A stretch of DNA of 64,000 bases, taken from Nageia nagi (taxonomy: Eukaryota; Pinophyta). Position numbers and translations under genes: made by a program. The notes beneath the pieces are model-generated. The model was not told the origin of the DNA, did no database searches, and saw only the letters and a program-made list of their open reading frames with translations. The stretch is from the NCBI GenBank assembly GCA_050084985.1, contig JBITNC010000001.1:91078001-91142000 (forward strand), in the 5' to 3' direction. Below are positions 11,854-24,137 of this stretch, piece after piece. Numbering within the stretch: the first letter of the stretch is position 1; every line of letters starts with the position of its first letter.

Positions 11854-13498
11854 GTCATGGGGAACTCAGCTCATAAGTCGATAAAAATTGCCTATCTTGA
11901 TGATGCTCAGATTGGATGAAGTAGATACATTCAATTCATTTCATTTTATATCATGTTTATATTTTTCAATAATTTAATATCATATACTTATTCTTTACAA
12001 GAATTAAATATGACACTGAAATCAATATTAAGTGTATAATTTCTAATATGATTTTTTATTTTTATTTATAAAGAATATGTAAATAATAATATATATTCAT
12101 AGATAAGTAAATTTATATTTTCAATATTTAAAATATATTTTTAATTTTTTTTTTATATAAAGAATATCAAAATTGCTAACCTTATCATTAAGAGAATGCA
12201 ATTAATTAAATCAAAATTACTGGCTTCATCAATAAAATAATGCAAGTAAGTAATCAAAAGAAAAACCTTCTACAAAGATAACAAATTTCAATAACTTATT
12301 TACAAACCATTATTTAGTAGAGTTATGTTATAATTGTAAGATTTTAGTTTTAAGAGTGATCCTAATAGTTGCTAATTTATCTTGTTTTGCATTCTATTTT
12401 CTTATAATGTGTTAGACTTCCACCTCAAAGAATAGATTAACCATTTTGTTGATACAATTGATAAAATACAAAATGTGGACATATTTAAACTAAGAATATT
12501 CAAAAACTTTAAGACAATTGATCCTTTCATCTTTTCCAAAGAATTTCTAAGTCTTAGAGCTTGAATTTTCACATTATTATTTGTAATAATATCAAAATCG
12601 ACCATATATCTAGACTTTTTATTGAAAGGGATTATTCCTCCTTTGTTATTTTTATTTTTCCTTTGAGATCAATGTTTAGAAGAGAGGGAATGTGCTTCCT
12701 TTGATTTTTATTTAAAGGGATTTTCATGAGAAGGAATTGAACTAAGTTAGTTATAACCATGAAAGAATAATTTGATCCTTAAAAATAAATATTTTGAACC
12801 TTCAAGATCCCTTAAAAAGTTACCAGTGAATAAGGAGTTTGTTGGAAGCAAGAAAGTTAATTCCTTTTCTCACCCCTTTAATGGATGAAGGAATGCTTGA
12901 AAGGTGTATACAATAATTTGAGGAGTGCCATCACACAAGAGAGATCATCACATTTCTTTAGAGTACATATAATGTATGAAAATATCATCTCTACTTTCTT
13001 CAAGTGCCTTAACAAAGTATTGAACAATTTGGTAATTGGAAATTAACTCCTCAAAAATTAAAAATCTATTATCCTATGAAGAAGCCTTTGGTCTCCTCTT
13101 CATGATTATTTGAATGATACATTATTCTGGTCCTTATAGTTTGAAAGAAATGGTATTTAAATATTTATACCACCCTTCCATTATTTTGCAATACCAAGTG
13201 GACACAATGCTCAAGTTGGTAACCACATCAACGAATACATAGTCAAACAACTAATCGATTGTAGTAAGGTATATGAAGATCAAGTTGAATACATGATACT
13301 CAAAATGTTTGATGCCATCTTTGGAAAAGTTATGACTAAATGGGAATCTCTTGAAGGTTGATAAATTTCATGGAGTTTGATGGTAAATTAGAATGATAGA
13401 CTAAGTTTTTGCTTATTTATCTATGTATGAAATATACTAGAACAGTACAATTTGGTCTTAGGGTGGACAATGTATACGTTGTTTAGGAGTGGTCAGGG
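11854..13498. other. AT-rich region without recognisable gene
   Basis: Only short ORFs without motifs were seen. The last 300 bases may belong to the same decayed gene as the following PPR fragment, but this cannot be shown. Confidence 0.5.
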
Positions 13499-14020
13499 TT
13501 GGGTGTGTGGATGTTTCTACTTGATGCTTGTAAATTAAATGTTGTGGTTTTAAGTTCCCTAATAGATCACATGTATGCAAAATATGGAATAATACATAAG
13601 GACCAAGAATTATTTGATAAGATATTACCAAAATACATGCAAAACCTTAATTGGGTGTATGGATGTATCTACTTGATGCTTGTAAATCAAATTTTATGGC
13701 TATAAGTGCCTTGATAGATTTTTAATATATAAAATATGGAATAATACACAAGGGTTGGAAATTCTTTGATAAAATACTACCAAAATACCCATAAAACCTT
13801 AATTGGGTGTGATGTGGATGTGTTTACTTGGTCCTTGTAAATTGAATGCTATGGTTTTGACTGCCCTAATAGATCACATGTATGCAAAATGTAGAATAAT
13901 ACATAGGATTGAGGAATTATTTGACAAGATGCATGATGCAAATATAGTTTTATGTTCTACAATGATTGCAAGATACTCATAAAATGGGTTTTATGAAAAA
14001 GGCCTTGGAGACTTTTATTA
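13499..14020 (+). pseudogene. Pentatricopeptide-repeat (PPR) gene fragment, triplicated
   Basis: Three consecutive units of about 150 bp (from 13499, 13651 and 13803) each encode a decayed version of the plant PPR motif sequence. The third is clearest, with ALIDHMYAKC, then EELFDKMHDANIV and STMIARYS, followed by NGFYEKGL; these fit the family pattern ALIDMYAKCG..ELFDKM..NVVSW..MI..Y.QNG. PPR proteins bind organellar RNA and act in its editing, splicing or stability. Here stops and frameshifts interrupt every unit, no start or C-terminal domain is present, and the repeats are closer to each other at DNA level than neighbouring PPR motifs normally are. This suggests local tandem duplication of a dead fragment. 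Confidence 0.65.
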
Positions 14021-14679
14021 TAAAAATACATAATTACTTAATAAGATACATAGAATAATACATGTTGGGTACTCTCTTAAATGCTCTTGACTCGACTCTC
14101 CTCTCCATAGTAAATTGTAAATGCTCCAAGTACTCTAACCCCCTTAGCTTAAAATGGTACAAGATAAGTGCTCCATCCCCTTGATTATTCTTCTTGAAAA
14201 ACTTAAAATGTTACAAGTGCTCACCTAAGTTCCCCATGTAAGATTTTTTTGGTTTACATTGAGAGGTGATTTTTACTCACCTTCTTAAGTTTTAGGGGGG
14301 GTGTTTTAAAATTGATCCCCTAAAAACTACCACTTGATAAGTTTTTAATTTTTCATTTAATTTGTATCTATTAGGGTTGGTTTCTGATAGTTATATATGA
14401 CAAATCCTATTCATTTATGTGTTATCTATTAGAAATGGGAAATTACTTGGAAAGGGAAATCACACTACACTTATATGAATGAAATCACACAAATGGAATT
14501 GAATTTATAGGAAATAAAAAGTGTAATAAAATAAATAACAATAAGAAAATTACAAGAAAGTAAATTTACAAGAAAAGAAATAACAGTAAGCAAAGTGGAG
14601 GAAAAGGAATAGACTTTTAGCAGCTGCCACAAGATATAACACTAACAATATAGAATGAATTATACAAAGATAAATTATG
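14021..14679. other. AT-rich region without recognisable gene
   Basis: No coding motif or RNA gene was seen. The exact left end of the following LTR is blurred, so the last bases may belong to it. Confidence 0.5.
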
Positions 14680-15451
14680 ATGATGACTAACAAGATAAAA
14701 AAAATATTGAAAAAATAAATTATATAAATAATATCATATTAAGAGTTATTCAATGATTAAAAGGCAATAATACATAAATCAAAATAAAGTGATATTACAA
14801 TGCAACATCATATGCTAGGACCAATTTTATATCATATACCATAGTCTATATTTTAAATTAAATTGAATATAGAAATGATTATTATTATTGCTATGTTTCA
14901 ACTTTAAGCCCTTTCTATTTCTTTGTAGGTTATAAATACAAGAGGTGAAGGTTGACATCCTTATCAGATCTCTTTAATAGATGGTTGTCCCAAATATTGT
15001 ACCCAATGTGTCTCTTAATGCCACCTATCTTGAGAATTTGTTATACTCTTTGAGATTTGTTATCTCTCTTTTGATTAACACAAAGAACTACATATCCAAT
15101 TCCATTAGTGGTATACCACTTGTATGCAACCAATGGTGTGCACCTTCGAAATCGAGAGGTACAAATTTTGGAGTATGACTCATGGTGCCATTCTAACAAA
15201 TATCTATTTCAAGCTCATTTGAAGTTTGATCATGATCCTCTGAAGATTCATTGTTGTTATGATCTTAAGGATTTTACACATATTGGCTACTTTCCTCACT
15301 CTATATCTACTTGCCTCACTCTATATCTACTTTCCTCACTCTATATCAGGTTTTATATGTTCATATGTAGTTGTTATAATTTGATATAGAGTTGCTTATC
15401 ATTAAACTCGTAGACCATTTATTTATTAATTACATATATTTTGGGTCTACA
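14680..15451 (+). repeat. 5' LTR of G2
   Basis: The LTR is homologous to 22223-22940 from about 14722 onward (for example TTACAATGCAACA and later TAGACCATTTATTTATT). It ends GGGTCTACA. The first 40 bases have diverged beyond clear recognition, so the start is approximate. Confidence 0.7.
15291..15350 (+). repeat. 20-bp tandem triplication inside the 5' LTR
   Basis: Three consecutive 20-bp units of the form TTKCCTCACTCTATATC plus three bases. The 3' LTR has a single unit (near 22819), so the expansion happened after insertion or in the template. Confidence 0.85.
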
Positions 15452-15454
15452 TTT

Positions 15455-15467
15455 TGGTGAACTTAAC
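15455..15467 (+). promoter_or_regulatory. Likely primer-binding site of G2
   Basis: TGGTGAACTTAAC begins three bases after the LTR terminus, where a tRNA primer site is expected. The tRNA was not identified. Confidence 0.5.
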
Positions 15468-15514
15468 ATTATTACACACCTAAGTCTTCACCTAGGGCAT
15501 ATGTTTTAAAAATC

Positions 15515-17711
15515 ATGAATCTATTTTTGCTATTATTCATCCCTTTACCTAAAGCTCTTCGGATAATATCTAGAGAAAATGATAAAACTAGGGTTTGTTC
15601 TACTTATGTTCAAAAGATGGATCTAAATGTAGAAAACCCTAAGGTATCTAAAGGAAAGGTTCATTTCAATGATATCAAGAGAAGTGTTAGGCACAATCTT
15701 GACCTAACTCTACAAGAACCTTATCCTGGTGCTCATAGTGATACTGAGTCTACAAGCTCTAGCAAGTATTATTGGTGAAACTCCCAATAGATTTGTTTCT
15801 AATGTTGATCAATCAAAATTCAAAACTGTAAACTTGAATAGTCATGATTTTGATGAGAGTAATGATGAAATTTTTGAATTAGATATAATTCCTATTCATG
15901 TTAGATCTATACAGGAAGTGCTATCCAATAGACAAAGGTTGGAATATTTTCTTACTCATCATGTTGAAACTATTATTGATATTCAAACATATTATGATAT
16001 TTTAGAGGAAAACTCTATAGCTTTGGAATCATCAAATAGTTTTTTTTCATATGATAATGCAAGATCTATACAACGAAGGGCTTACCATTAATATGAATGT
16101 TGTTAATGATGTACCTCCTTATGAACATGTCATCAACAGTGTGGATGAGGTCAATATAGAAGCTCCTCTTGAGGTGAATGTTGATATTCCACCATGTCTA
16201 GGTGAGGGAGTTGTTGAAGAAAGTAGTACAGAGGATGAAAATGATGATTATGAACACCTCATCCTAAAACCTCACCATTTTATAAGAGGTAAGCTTTCTT
16301 AAGGTAAGGATATTATACAAGATGATTATTATGATGCTCAACTTCAAATACAAGTTGTAAATCTTATTGATGATGCCTATAAGAAAAATTTTGATTGGTA
16401 CTTAGATGAACATAATATTAAATTTGAATTTCTTCATAATATTTAGGATTTTTTCCCCTTTTATTTACAACCTTATACATGACAACTAGAGTTTTTGACG
16501 AAATTGCTTGATAAACTGGAACATGAAAGAGTGAATAAAATTGGACCTTTTCTTGTACTCAAGGAGAATGAACTTATAAATGCAATGGTTCCACCTCAAA
16601 CCCCTTCACCACCCCTAATAGTTACTAGTCCTAACAAATCATCCCTTGTTGTTATTTCAACTGAAGAACAAATAAAGAAATTAGAAAATGACTTGCTTCA
16701 TAAGGGTGATGATGATTTCTTGTTTTGTTTGAAAAGACATTTAATAGATAGAATTCTTTCTAAAATGCTTACTAGGAAAAAGAGTATTAAATTTACAATA
16801 TTTTATGGTTTGCAAGATTCTAAGATGCATGTTATAAGATTTCAAGAAGAAGCTATGGAAAATATGCATGATAGAGATCTACTTGCTAAATTGTTCTAAC
16901 ATAGTTTGAAAGATGATGCATTGAAATGGTATTTTCTTCTTCCTAAAAAGAGTATTGATAGATATGAGAATTTAGTTTGTCAAGTTTTACAATATTTCAA
17001 ATATAATATCACTCAAAAGGTCCATTTCAAATATTTGTGTAAAATTAAGAAATTACCCAATCAATTTTTGCATGATTTTATGAAAATATGGAAGCATACT
17101 ACTAATAATATTACAATGCCTGAGCAAGATTTGAAAGACACATTTGTAAATTTTTTATTTCCTATGTATAAGCTATTGGTTATCTCTAATCTTGATATGA
17201 CACTAGGAGAAATGATGAATGTTTTGTTCAAAAAAGAGGCTTGTATTAAAAAACTATATGCTCTGTGTAGTAACAAACCTCAAACATATAATAAAAAGGT
17301 AAATATTCTTGACATTAATAAGAAAACTAAGATGAAAAATGTTGATCATAAGCATAAAGACAACCCTAAACCTAAAATAAAGTTTACACCATTGACTGAT
17401 ATTGTTGATAACATTATCAATACTTTATTAAAATAAGATCTCATTAAGCTTCCACCTATTGTTGAACCTAAGTTTCCTAATGGTGTACCTAAAAAAAATT
17501 TATATGAGGAATTTTGCAATTATCATAGGATAGCAAGGCATCTAATAAGAAATTATAGGACTTTGAGGAATATTATTCAAGATTTCATTGACAAAAAGGC
17601 AATACAAATGGATGATGACCAAGCTCAAGATGATGGACCTATACATCCTAGTAATGGACAATTGGGAGTCTTCACCAATCCACTTCCACCTTCACAATCA
17701 TTATTTTCCTA
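15515..17711 (+). pseudogene. gag: Decayed gypsy gag
   Basis: Open pieces in shifting frames cover a gag polyprotein. The first 800 bases are an acidic N-terminal part broken by frameshifts (15515, 15729, 16051). From 16495 one frame runs to 17711 with stops at 16897 and 17434. It contains a capsid-like helical region (DDALKWYFLLPKKSIDRYENL, then FKYLCKIKKLPNQFLHDF) typical of the Retrotrans_gag family, in which tryptophan and LPP/KKSI positions are conserved. After the second stop come LPPIVEPKFPNGVPK and a Cys/His segment (FCNYHRIARHLI..Y) followed by LRNIIQDFID, a degraded zinc knuckle like that of Tat gypsy gags. Gag forms the particle that packages element RNA. Confidence 0.7.
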
Positions 17712-17833
17712 ACTCTTATGAATGTAGATCTAGAAAGTCAAATATTGGTACTAAGTCAAAGGTAACCAATACCATTAATGATGTATATTACAATTTCCAT
17801 GCTACCCACGGTGTGGATAACATGAAAACATAG

Positions 17834-18474
17834 GTACCTCTCTTCATCCTTGCCTCTATAAAATGTGTCTAGGTTCTTAAAACAACCAAGTTATGTAAAG
17901 TTATTAGTTGAAATGAATAGGTTATAATCATAGTGTATATTAGTTAGGATGTTTTTCTTTTTGGCCATTATGAATTGTTATCTATTACATACATAAAATC
18001 AATACTTTGTATGCATATTGGGGATATATTCTTCTACTATTTTTTAAAACATCCCCTTCACATTATTTATATTCACACTACCAATGACATTCCCCATGTC
18101 TTCAAGTCATTAATAGCATGCTTTTCCTAGAACAGAATTGAAAACCTTTTATTTTTCTAGGTCCTCATTGTAGTTTTGATAACCTAAAGCAATTCATTGA
18201 CAATGTTTAAGTTGATTACGTTAATCTTGAATAGTTTTGTTCATTATTGACAACTTTTGGTACCTTGGTACCAACATAAAGATCCATTATTCAAATTTAT
18301 ATTAAACATGCAAATTATATGTGCATGATTTTAATTAATATTTTTATATGTACAAATGTTTTAATGATCAAAATTTTAAAGTATTTTCTTATTTTCATAC
18401 ACAATAAATAAATGTTGCATGGATTGATACAAAGCAAATAAACATTCACATAAGCACACAATTGATGAATCAAA
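17834..18474. other. Non-coding stretch between gag and the antisense PMD fragment
   Basis: No protease or RT motif is present. The pol region expected here in an autonomous element is missing. Confidence 0.6.
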
Positions 18475-18502
18475 TATATATATAATATATATATATATAT
18501 AA
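18475..18502. repeat. (AT)n microsatellite
   Basis: A short AT-dinucleotide run at the 3' edge of the PMD fragment. Confidence 0.9.
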
Positions 18503-20227
18503 TGTACAAAGATGGGTGGAACCATATCCATAAGCCTACTCTACTGATGGGCACTATTGCCACTACTGGTAATATCCTCAATCTTGGTCCTAGTCCTACA
18601 GATACCCCACTCCCCTCTAAAATATATACTTCTTTAGAGATTTGGCTAGTGTTGATCCCATGTGATATCAATAATAGCTTTACTCTCTCATACTTTCCCC
18701 TAAGTGTGGCCACCTCGCCCTCGCTCCTCTCTAGCCTCATTGCTTGAGCATGCATAAAATCCCATTGCTCATTAGGTGAGGGTATTGTAAGTCACTCTTG
18801 GAGGCTCTTTACAAATTGCTCCAAGTTGGTAATTAAGGCATGCTTGGTTGCAAGGGTAGCCTGCATACTTACCACCTGACCCTCGAAAGGCTTAAGCAGG
18901 GCTACCACTCTAGTATCAACCTCACCTGCAACCAATGAAACCTCTCATTAGTTCTCAATTCATATGCATAAATTAAAAATTTAAAGTTATGGATTAATTT
19001 TTACCTGGTACTACTAAGGGAATAACTTTTGCAAGAGCTATCAATCTTGGTGCTACAGCCTCCCCCCATGCATTGAAATGTCATGTATAGGATTATTCAT
19101 CTAGTAGGGATCATCATCTGATGACCCCTCACTCGCTGACTCTGCATCTTCATAATCATCCTTGTCCATATAAACTCGATGCCACTAGACCATGTACCCT
19201 AGAGCCACTTCAATAGCCATGGATACCTCTATTGGACCATCTCATGCCCTCAAATCCTCCCATATCACCTTCCACATTGGTATGATTGGTGATCTATCTA
19301 GTGTATCTTGCCTTTTCATATATCTTCTATAACAGATAGGATCTATAGGAACATCCTACCAGATGCCAAACTATCTAAGAACTCTTTAAGGTAGGTAAGG
19401 CTCCACTAATTTCCTCCTAGTTTAGAGGAAGTACTCATGGTGCACCCATGTTAGATGATGGGCATCGTCATCCTATACCATATCAGCATAGAATACCTAG
19501 ACTACATTGGTTTCCTGTAGCCCATCCATCTCTCTCTGTCTAGCCTCTAAGGAGCAAGGGTACTTGTACCCTCATGTTCTAGACACCTAGTAGGTTAGGG
19601 TTATATCTCCTAGGTCTACACATGCCCATTGCAATCCCACTGGCCTGCTCATCATAATCTTCTCATATGCCCACACCTGAAGTAGGCCTACATGAGCTAT
19701 GGTAAGGTTGAACTTGTTAATGCTCACAAAGTTAGACAAGTCTTGATACAACTGGGTCAAAACTATAGGACCCCAAGAAAATTAAGTGCCCCTAGCACAA
19801 ATCTCCTAAACTACCCAAATGAGTCCTAAGGAAAAGGAGGATCCACTCTTATTAAGATAAAGGTATGTCATGAAAATTAAAGCTATTAGTAATCTCAAAT
19901 ATTTACCTAGTTGGGAAAAATGACAAGCATCCGCAAATTGGGTAGCTTAGTGCTCCCAATCATGATCCTCCTCTCCCTTTAACCAAAGTGATAGTTGATC
20001 CTGTATCCTTTCACCCAAGGGTAGGTGAAAGGTGTTACAATCAAGGTCCCACCTCTCTACCAATGTGGTGAGGAGGGTAGGTCTTGTTGGATGTGTCCTA
20101 TAACTATTAGGTTCTCCAAACCACTTTCTATCAAGATCCTTCTCTCTTGGTTACCCATCTACCAAATTCAGGCCTTCTCTAAAGTGATTGTGTACATGGG
20201 ACCACCTTGAATAAGCACCTTGCATCC
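18500..20227 (-). pseudogene. Plant mobile domain (PMD, MAIL1/MAIN-like) gene fragment
   Basis: On the minus strand, three linked segments match the PMD family (aminotransferase-like plant mobile domain). Near 20150-20060 is ERRILIESGLENL then GHIQQDLP, like the family N-terminal pattern. Near 19890-19630 is LRLLIALIFMTYLY, FSWGPIVLTQLYQDL and HVGLLQVWAYEKI..RP, the most conserved part. Near 19370-19130 is DVPIDPICYRRY to a WHRVYMD-type motif and an acidic stretch. A C-terminal coiled coil follows after an intron (MQATLATKHALITNLEQF; MRLERSEGEVATLRGKY). Many Trp and Gln codons have become stops and at least one frameshift lies near 20020, so it is not functional. PMD proteins act in genome stability and transposon silencing, and PMDs are also found inside transposons. 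Here the gene lies antisense within G2. A possible further splice acceptor is at 20228. Confidence 0.65.
18926..19004 (-). other. Retained spliceosomal intron in the PMD fragment
   Basis: On the minus strand CAG/GTAAAAATT opens and TTGGTTGCAG/GTGAGG closes a 79-bp AT-rich segment. Removing it joins ...PLVVPG to EVDTRVVALL in frame (phase 1), while the intron itself is full of stops. Confidence 0.65.
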
Positions 20228-20569
20228 CTGTAAGATTAATTATGTTTAAAATGAATTACTCATAAAATTAAAATATAAATAAGCAATGTAAATTAATAAA
20301 ATTATAAAATAGTAATGTACAATGTTCTCAAATGGAAGGGATCAAATATATTCGATGATATGACCCTTCCTACCTGTCAAAGGATGACCAACATCCCTCT
20401 AATCATCATCTATTATGTGATGAGTGAGGTAGAAATAGAAATGAAGACCAAAAAGGGGCATAACTCAAACATAGTCAATGCTACTGATACCAATCATCAG
20501 ACTGGTGATCAACCACACCATGCTCAAAAGGGCTTTGTACGACGGTAGGTGGCTCAAAGCTAGAATGGT

Positions 20570-22208
20570 GGAAAGAGACAAATGAAAATAACAAACCAAA
20601 TTCAATGCCTTTTCTTTTATATGACTAGATTTTAACACTAAACCTTAGGTCCTCCTCACCATGATGTTTTTTATGCTAAAAATTTGTATCTTATGTCTTC
20701 AATATGCTTGGTAATATTTTAAATGGCTAGGATTTCTTTTTGAAAAACTAAGTTGCCTATTTTCACGCTGTTGGTGATGTGTTTTTCTATGATTTGATTG
20801 ATGATTTTTTGATCATTGCTCAAGAATGATAAATTTTTTTCTTTGCCTAATATAAATAATATGTTACTTTGATATTGATCAATTTTTATTGTTTATACTT
20901 TATTATGGTAAACAGACATTGCCAACAATGCGATATTCATCAAATTAACAAAGCTTTCAAAGGTGCTACTTCAATTCAAAATATTTTACTTAAAACTAAT
21001 TGCATTTTGTCATAATAGGATGCTCAAAACTAATATATTTTTATCAATTAAATCATAATAAATTAAATTTATGCATAAATGTTTCAATTTTCATATATAT
21101 GAATATGGTGCAATGCTATATTATCCAAATGTCTTATTTTATGGCTAATTGAATATGATGACTTTTTACTATGCATAATTCCTCTAATATAATGCCACCA
21201 ACAATGTGGAAACCTTGATATTATGCTTCTTGTAAAAGGATATGAATTGATTTATAGAGTCATTAATTTATGACTATGCATCTTCCATAGGCCAAATGAG
21301 TATATAACCATTTATTACTAATTTATAATTTATTTTGAAAGTGATATAAATTTCTCCCACTTGGGGCATATTGAAATTTTGTTACAAATTTGATTGTTCT
21401 TTTCATATTATCATGTATTCTCAATTATTTGTGTTGCATGATCGTATTTTTTGAAGAAATTATTGAATAATTTTAGGCAACTGACATTGCTAGCAACTTG
21501 CATTCAGTTTACAATAGTTAATGCAACTCAAAGATTTAGAAATATTGGACCACTACTTCTTTAAATATCTGGTACATTATCAATATTGAAATAGTATTAT
21601 TTCTACTAATAAATATTTTTAAAGCCATGATCACTCCATGAGCAGCATCTCTTATCAATTGCAAGATTATTTCAAGCTTGAATCATTAAAAGTTCTCATC
21701 AACTTGGTATTTATAGACTATGAGTTTTTCATCGCAGTATTTTATACATCATAGATATTACAAGCTTGGGGCATTAAAAAGGATCTCATGTGCTTGCTCT
21801 TCATAGACTATGAGTTGTCTATTATAGTAGTCTATGCATCATGGTTTATAACACTATGAGTCACATCGTCCATAGTGATATATTATATATTAGATTTATT
21901 TCATCCTTGCTATTTACATTGCTTATTATTTCATGGATGCAATCTATGTGGGTATGTGTTGCTTTGTTCTACAGGTATTATCTGTTAGGATTGGCATCAA
22001 TTGCTCAACTCATAGAGGGACTTCTATTTTTGGCTTGATTACCCAATACAGCATGAGTTAGGGGCAACCAATACCAAAAGGGGGCAAGCAACAAACCATA
22101 GTTGACATATCAATCAAAACAGGAAAGTTTGTTTTACTATTGAAAATATTTTTCTTTTCTTCATGCTTCTTTGGATTATGCAATTTCAATGCTTTTCATT
22201 ACATATCC
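20570..22208 (+). other. 3' non-coding region of G2
   Basis: No coding motifs were seen. The part from about 21650 to 22200 is homologous to the G1 region 1600-2080 (minus strand), with repeated AAGCTTGGGGCATT and TAGACTATGAGTT motifs. Confidence 0.6.
21802..21836 (+). other. Stem-loop in 3' region of G2, shared with G1
   Basis: CATAGACTA (21802-21810) pairs perfectly with TAGTCTATG (21828-21836). The arms are kept in G1 (1988-2019) although the loop differs. Confidence 0.5.
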
Positions 22209-22222
22209 AAAGAGGGGGGAAA
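22209..22222 (+). promoter_or_regulatory. Polypurine tract of G2
   Basis: AAAGAGGGGGGAAA immediately precedes the TGTATATGCC start of the 3' LTR. Confidence 0.8.
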
Positions 22223-22940
22223 TGTATATGCCTAAAAATGATTTATTATTTATTTAATAAATCATATTTAGAGTCATTTAATGATTAAAAGGGAATAATA
22301 CATAAATCAAGATAAAGTGATATTACAATGCAACACCATGTGCTAAGATCAATGTTATATCATACACCATGGTTTACATATTAAATTATCTTGAATATAG
22401 AAATGATTATTTTAATTTCTGTGTCAACTTTCACTCTTTTTTATTTCCTTGCAGGTTCTAAATACAGGAGGTGAAGGTTGACATCCCTATCAGATCTCTT
22501 TGATAGGTGGTTTTTCCAAACATTATACCCATGGTGTCTCTTGATGCCACCTATATTTAGAATTTGTTATACTCTCTTAGCTTTGTTATCTCTCTTTTAT
22601 GTAATACATGAAACTGTGAATCTAATGCCATTAATGACATACCACTTCTACGAAGCCAATGATGTGCACCTTCTAGATCAAGAGGTCCAAATTTCAAGGT
22701 ATGACTCATGATGCCATTCTAGTGAATATTTGTTGTGAGCTCATCTTAAGTTTGATCATGATTCTCTAAAGATTCATTGTTGTTCTGCTCTTGAGGATTG
22801 TAAACATACTAGCTACTTGCCTCACTCTATATCAAGTTATATATGTTCATGTATATTTGCTATAATTTGATATAGAGTTGCTTATGATTGAACTCATAGA
22901 CCATTTATTTATTTTTTAATTACATATTTTTAGGTCAATA
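22223..22940 (+). repeat. 3' LTR of G2
   Basis: The LTR begins TGTATATGCC after the purine tract and aligns with the 5' LTR to TAGGTCAATA, which replaces GGGTCTACA. The CA end has therefore mutated and no target duplication could be verified. Confidence 0.75.
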
Positions 22941-23585
22941 AAGGGGATCCAACTTCAGCCAACAGGGTGCCCAAAATACACTTAGAAATCTGAGATCAAA
23001 GGTTGCACTTTATTGATTCATATTTCTTCTACATTCATGACTCTTGTACACATTCTTCCACTACCGATTACTCTCAATACAAGAAAGTACACACACACAC
23101 ACACATATATAACAAATTTCTATGGATATGAATAACAATCTACCACATAATTTATTACATAAATTAATACTAAAATAAGAATCTACAATAGTCCAGATAT
23201 ATTTACATTTGGTTTTGGGCAATGGAAAATGCATGATACGTTGTTCTTCATATGATATAACCATTCATTAATGCAATGCACATAAAACTAGTTGTAACAA
23301 AACTGAAAGCATTTCCCATGTATGATTCTTCACATCTAGCCACTTTACATCTTCCAAATTTGGTTATTTGCATCCCCAAAATGTTGGTTTGGAATTTCCA
23401 TGAATTATGGTAGCTCCTTAACCTATGAGAGCTCTCCTCCTTCCTACTACAATATGTGACAACTCCATGAATTCTTATTTTCATTATTGCAACCTGTGAG
23501 AATTCCAAGCCAATAGAAGGAGAAAATTTATTTCTAAGACTATAGCTAAATCTTGTTATTTCATCATGGACCAATAAGAGGGTTC
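22941..23585. other. Spacer without recognisable gene
   Basis: Contains an (AC)n microsatellite at 23088-23110. No coding motifs were seen. Confidence 0.5.
23088..23110. repeat. (AC)n microsatellite
   Basis: A short AC-dinucleotide run passing into AT. Confidence 0.9.
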
Positions 23586-24137
23586 TTTATATGACCTTGG
23601 CTTTCAAAAGGAGTGTTAACAAATATTCTATCACCAACATCCTTCAAAATCATAAATATTATTGATATGAAGCATTTTAATTGAACTTTAGCATGAAATC
23701 ATTAACTAGTAACAAAAGATAGCATCTTCTAACTATTTAGACTAATTAGATATATAAAATATGCATTATCATTTACTAAGGTATCCAAAAGGTAATTTAA
23801 TGTGAAATTTATGTATTAAAATGAGTCATTTCTATGACTCATCACCACTAAAACCCAAAAATAAGGTGGTTAAAAATCACCACACCAAAACAACCTAAAA
23901 TTGTCTGCCTCCAAAGCCCATTTTTGGTTTAGTGCATGTTGATTAAAAAGTTTTTGTTGGACTAGATTTACTGCCATGGACTTTGGATATCTCTTTATCA
24001 ATTTTATCAATTTATTTACCATGAGCTTTATTATATATTATTGTGGTAGGTTGCCATATTTCTTCCTTTTTTATTAAATTCAATAAAGATTTCAAGAAAA
24101 ATAGTTAATATAGTGGTTATTATAGATATATGGAAAT
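23586..24137 (+). repeat. Flank duplication, copy A (left of Copia I)
   Basis: About 550 bp is repeated in the same orientation at 32474-33014, with scattered substitutions. It starts TTTATATGACCTTGG in both copies and ends at the Copia I 5' LTR. Confidence 0.85.

Larger units (their letters stand above)
14680..22940 (+). mobile_element. Gypsy-like LTR element G2, non-autonomous, carrying a PMD gene
   Basis: The LTRs (about 14680-15451 and 22223-22940) flank a primer-site-like TGGTGAACTTAAC, a decayed gag in the sense direction (15515-17711), a broken plant-mobile-domain gene in antisense (18500-20227), a 1.6-kb non-coding 3' region shared with G1, and a purine tract before the 3' LTR. No protease, RT, RNaseH or integrase motif was found between gag and the 3' LTR. 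This is the architecture of a gypsy element (Tat-like gag) that lost pol and acquired host sequence, and would depend on a helper for movement. Confidence 0.7.

Noticed and set aside
18502-18747. Plus-strand ORF at 18502-18747 as a gene
   Set aside because: It is the complement of the PMD coiled-coil coding region; the minus strand carries the recognisable protein.
20025-20548. Plus-strand ORFs at 20025 and 20315 as genes
   Set aside because: The first is the complement of the PMD N-terminal part; the second shows no motif and lies next to the candidate PMD splice acceptor.
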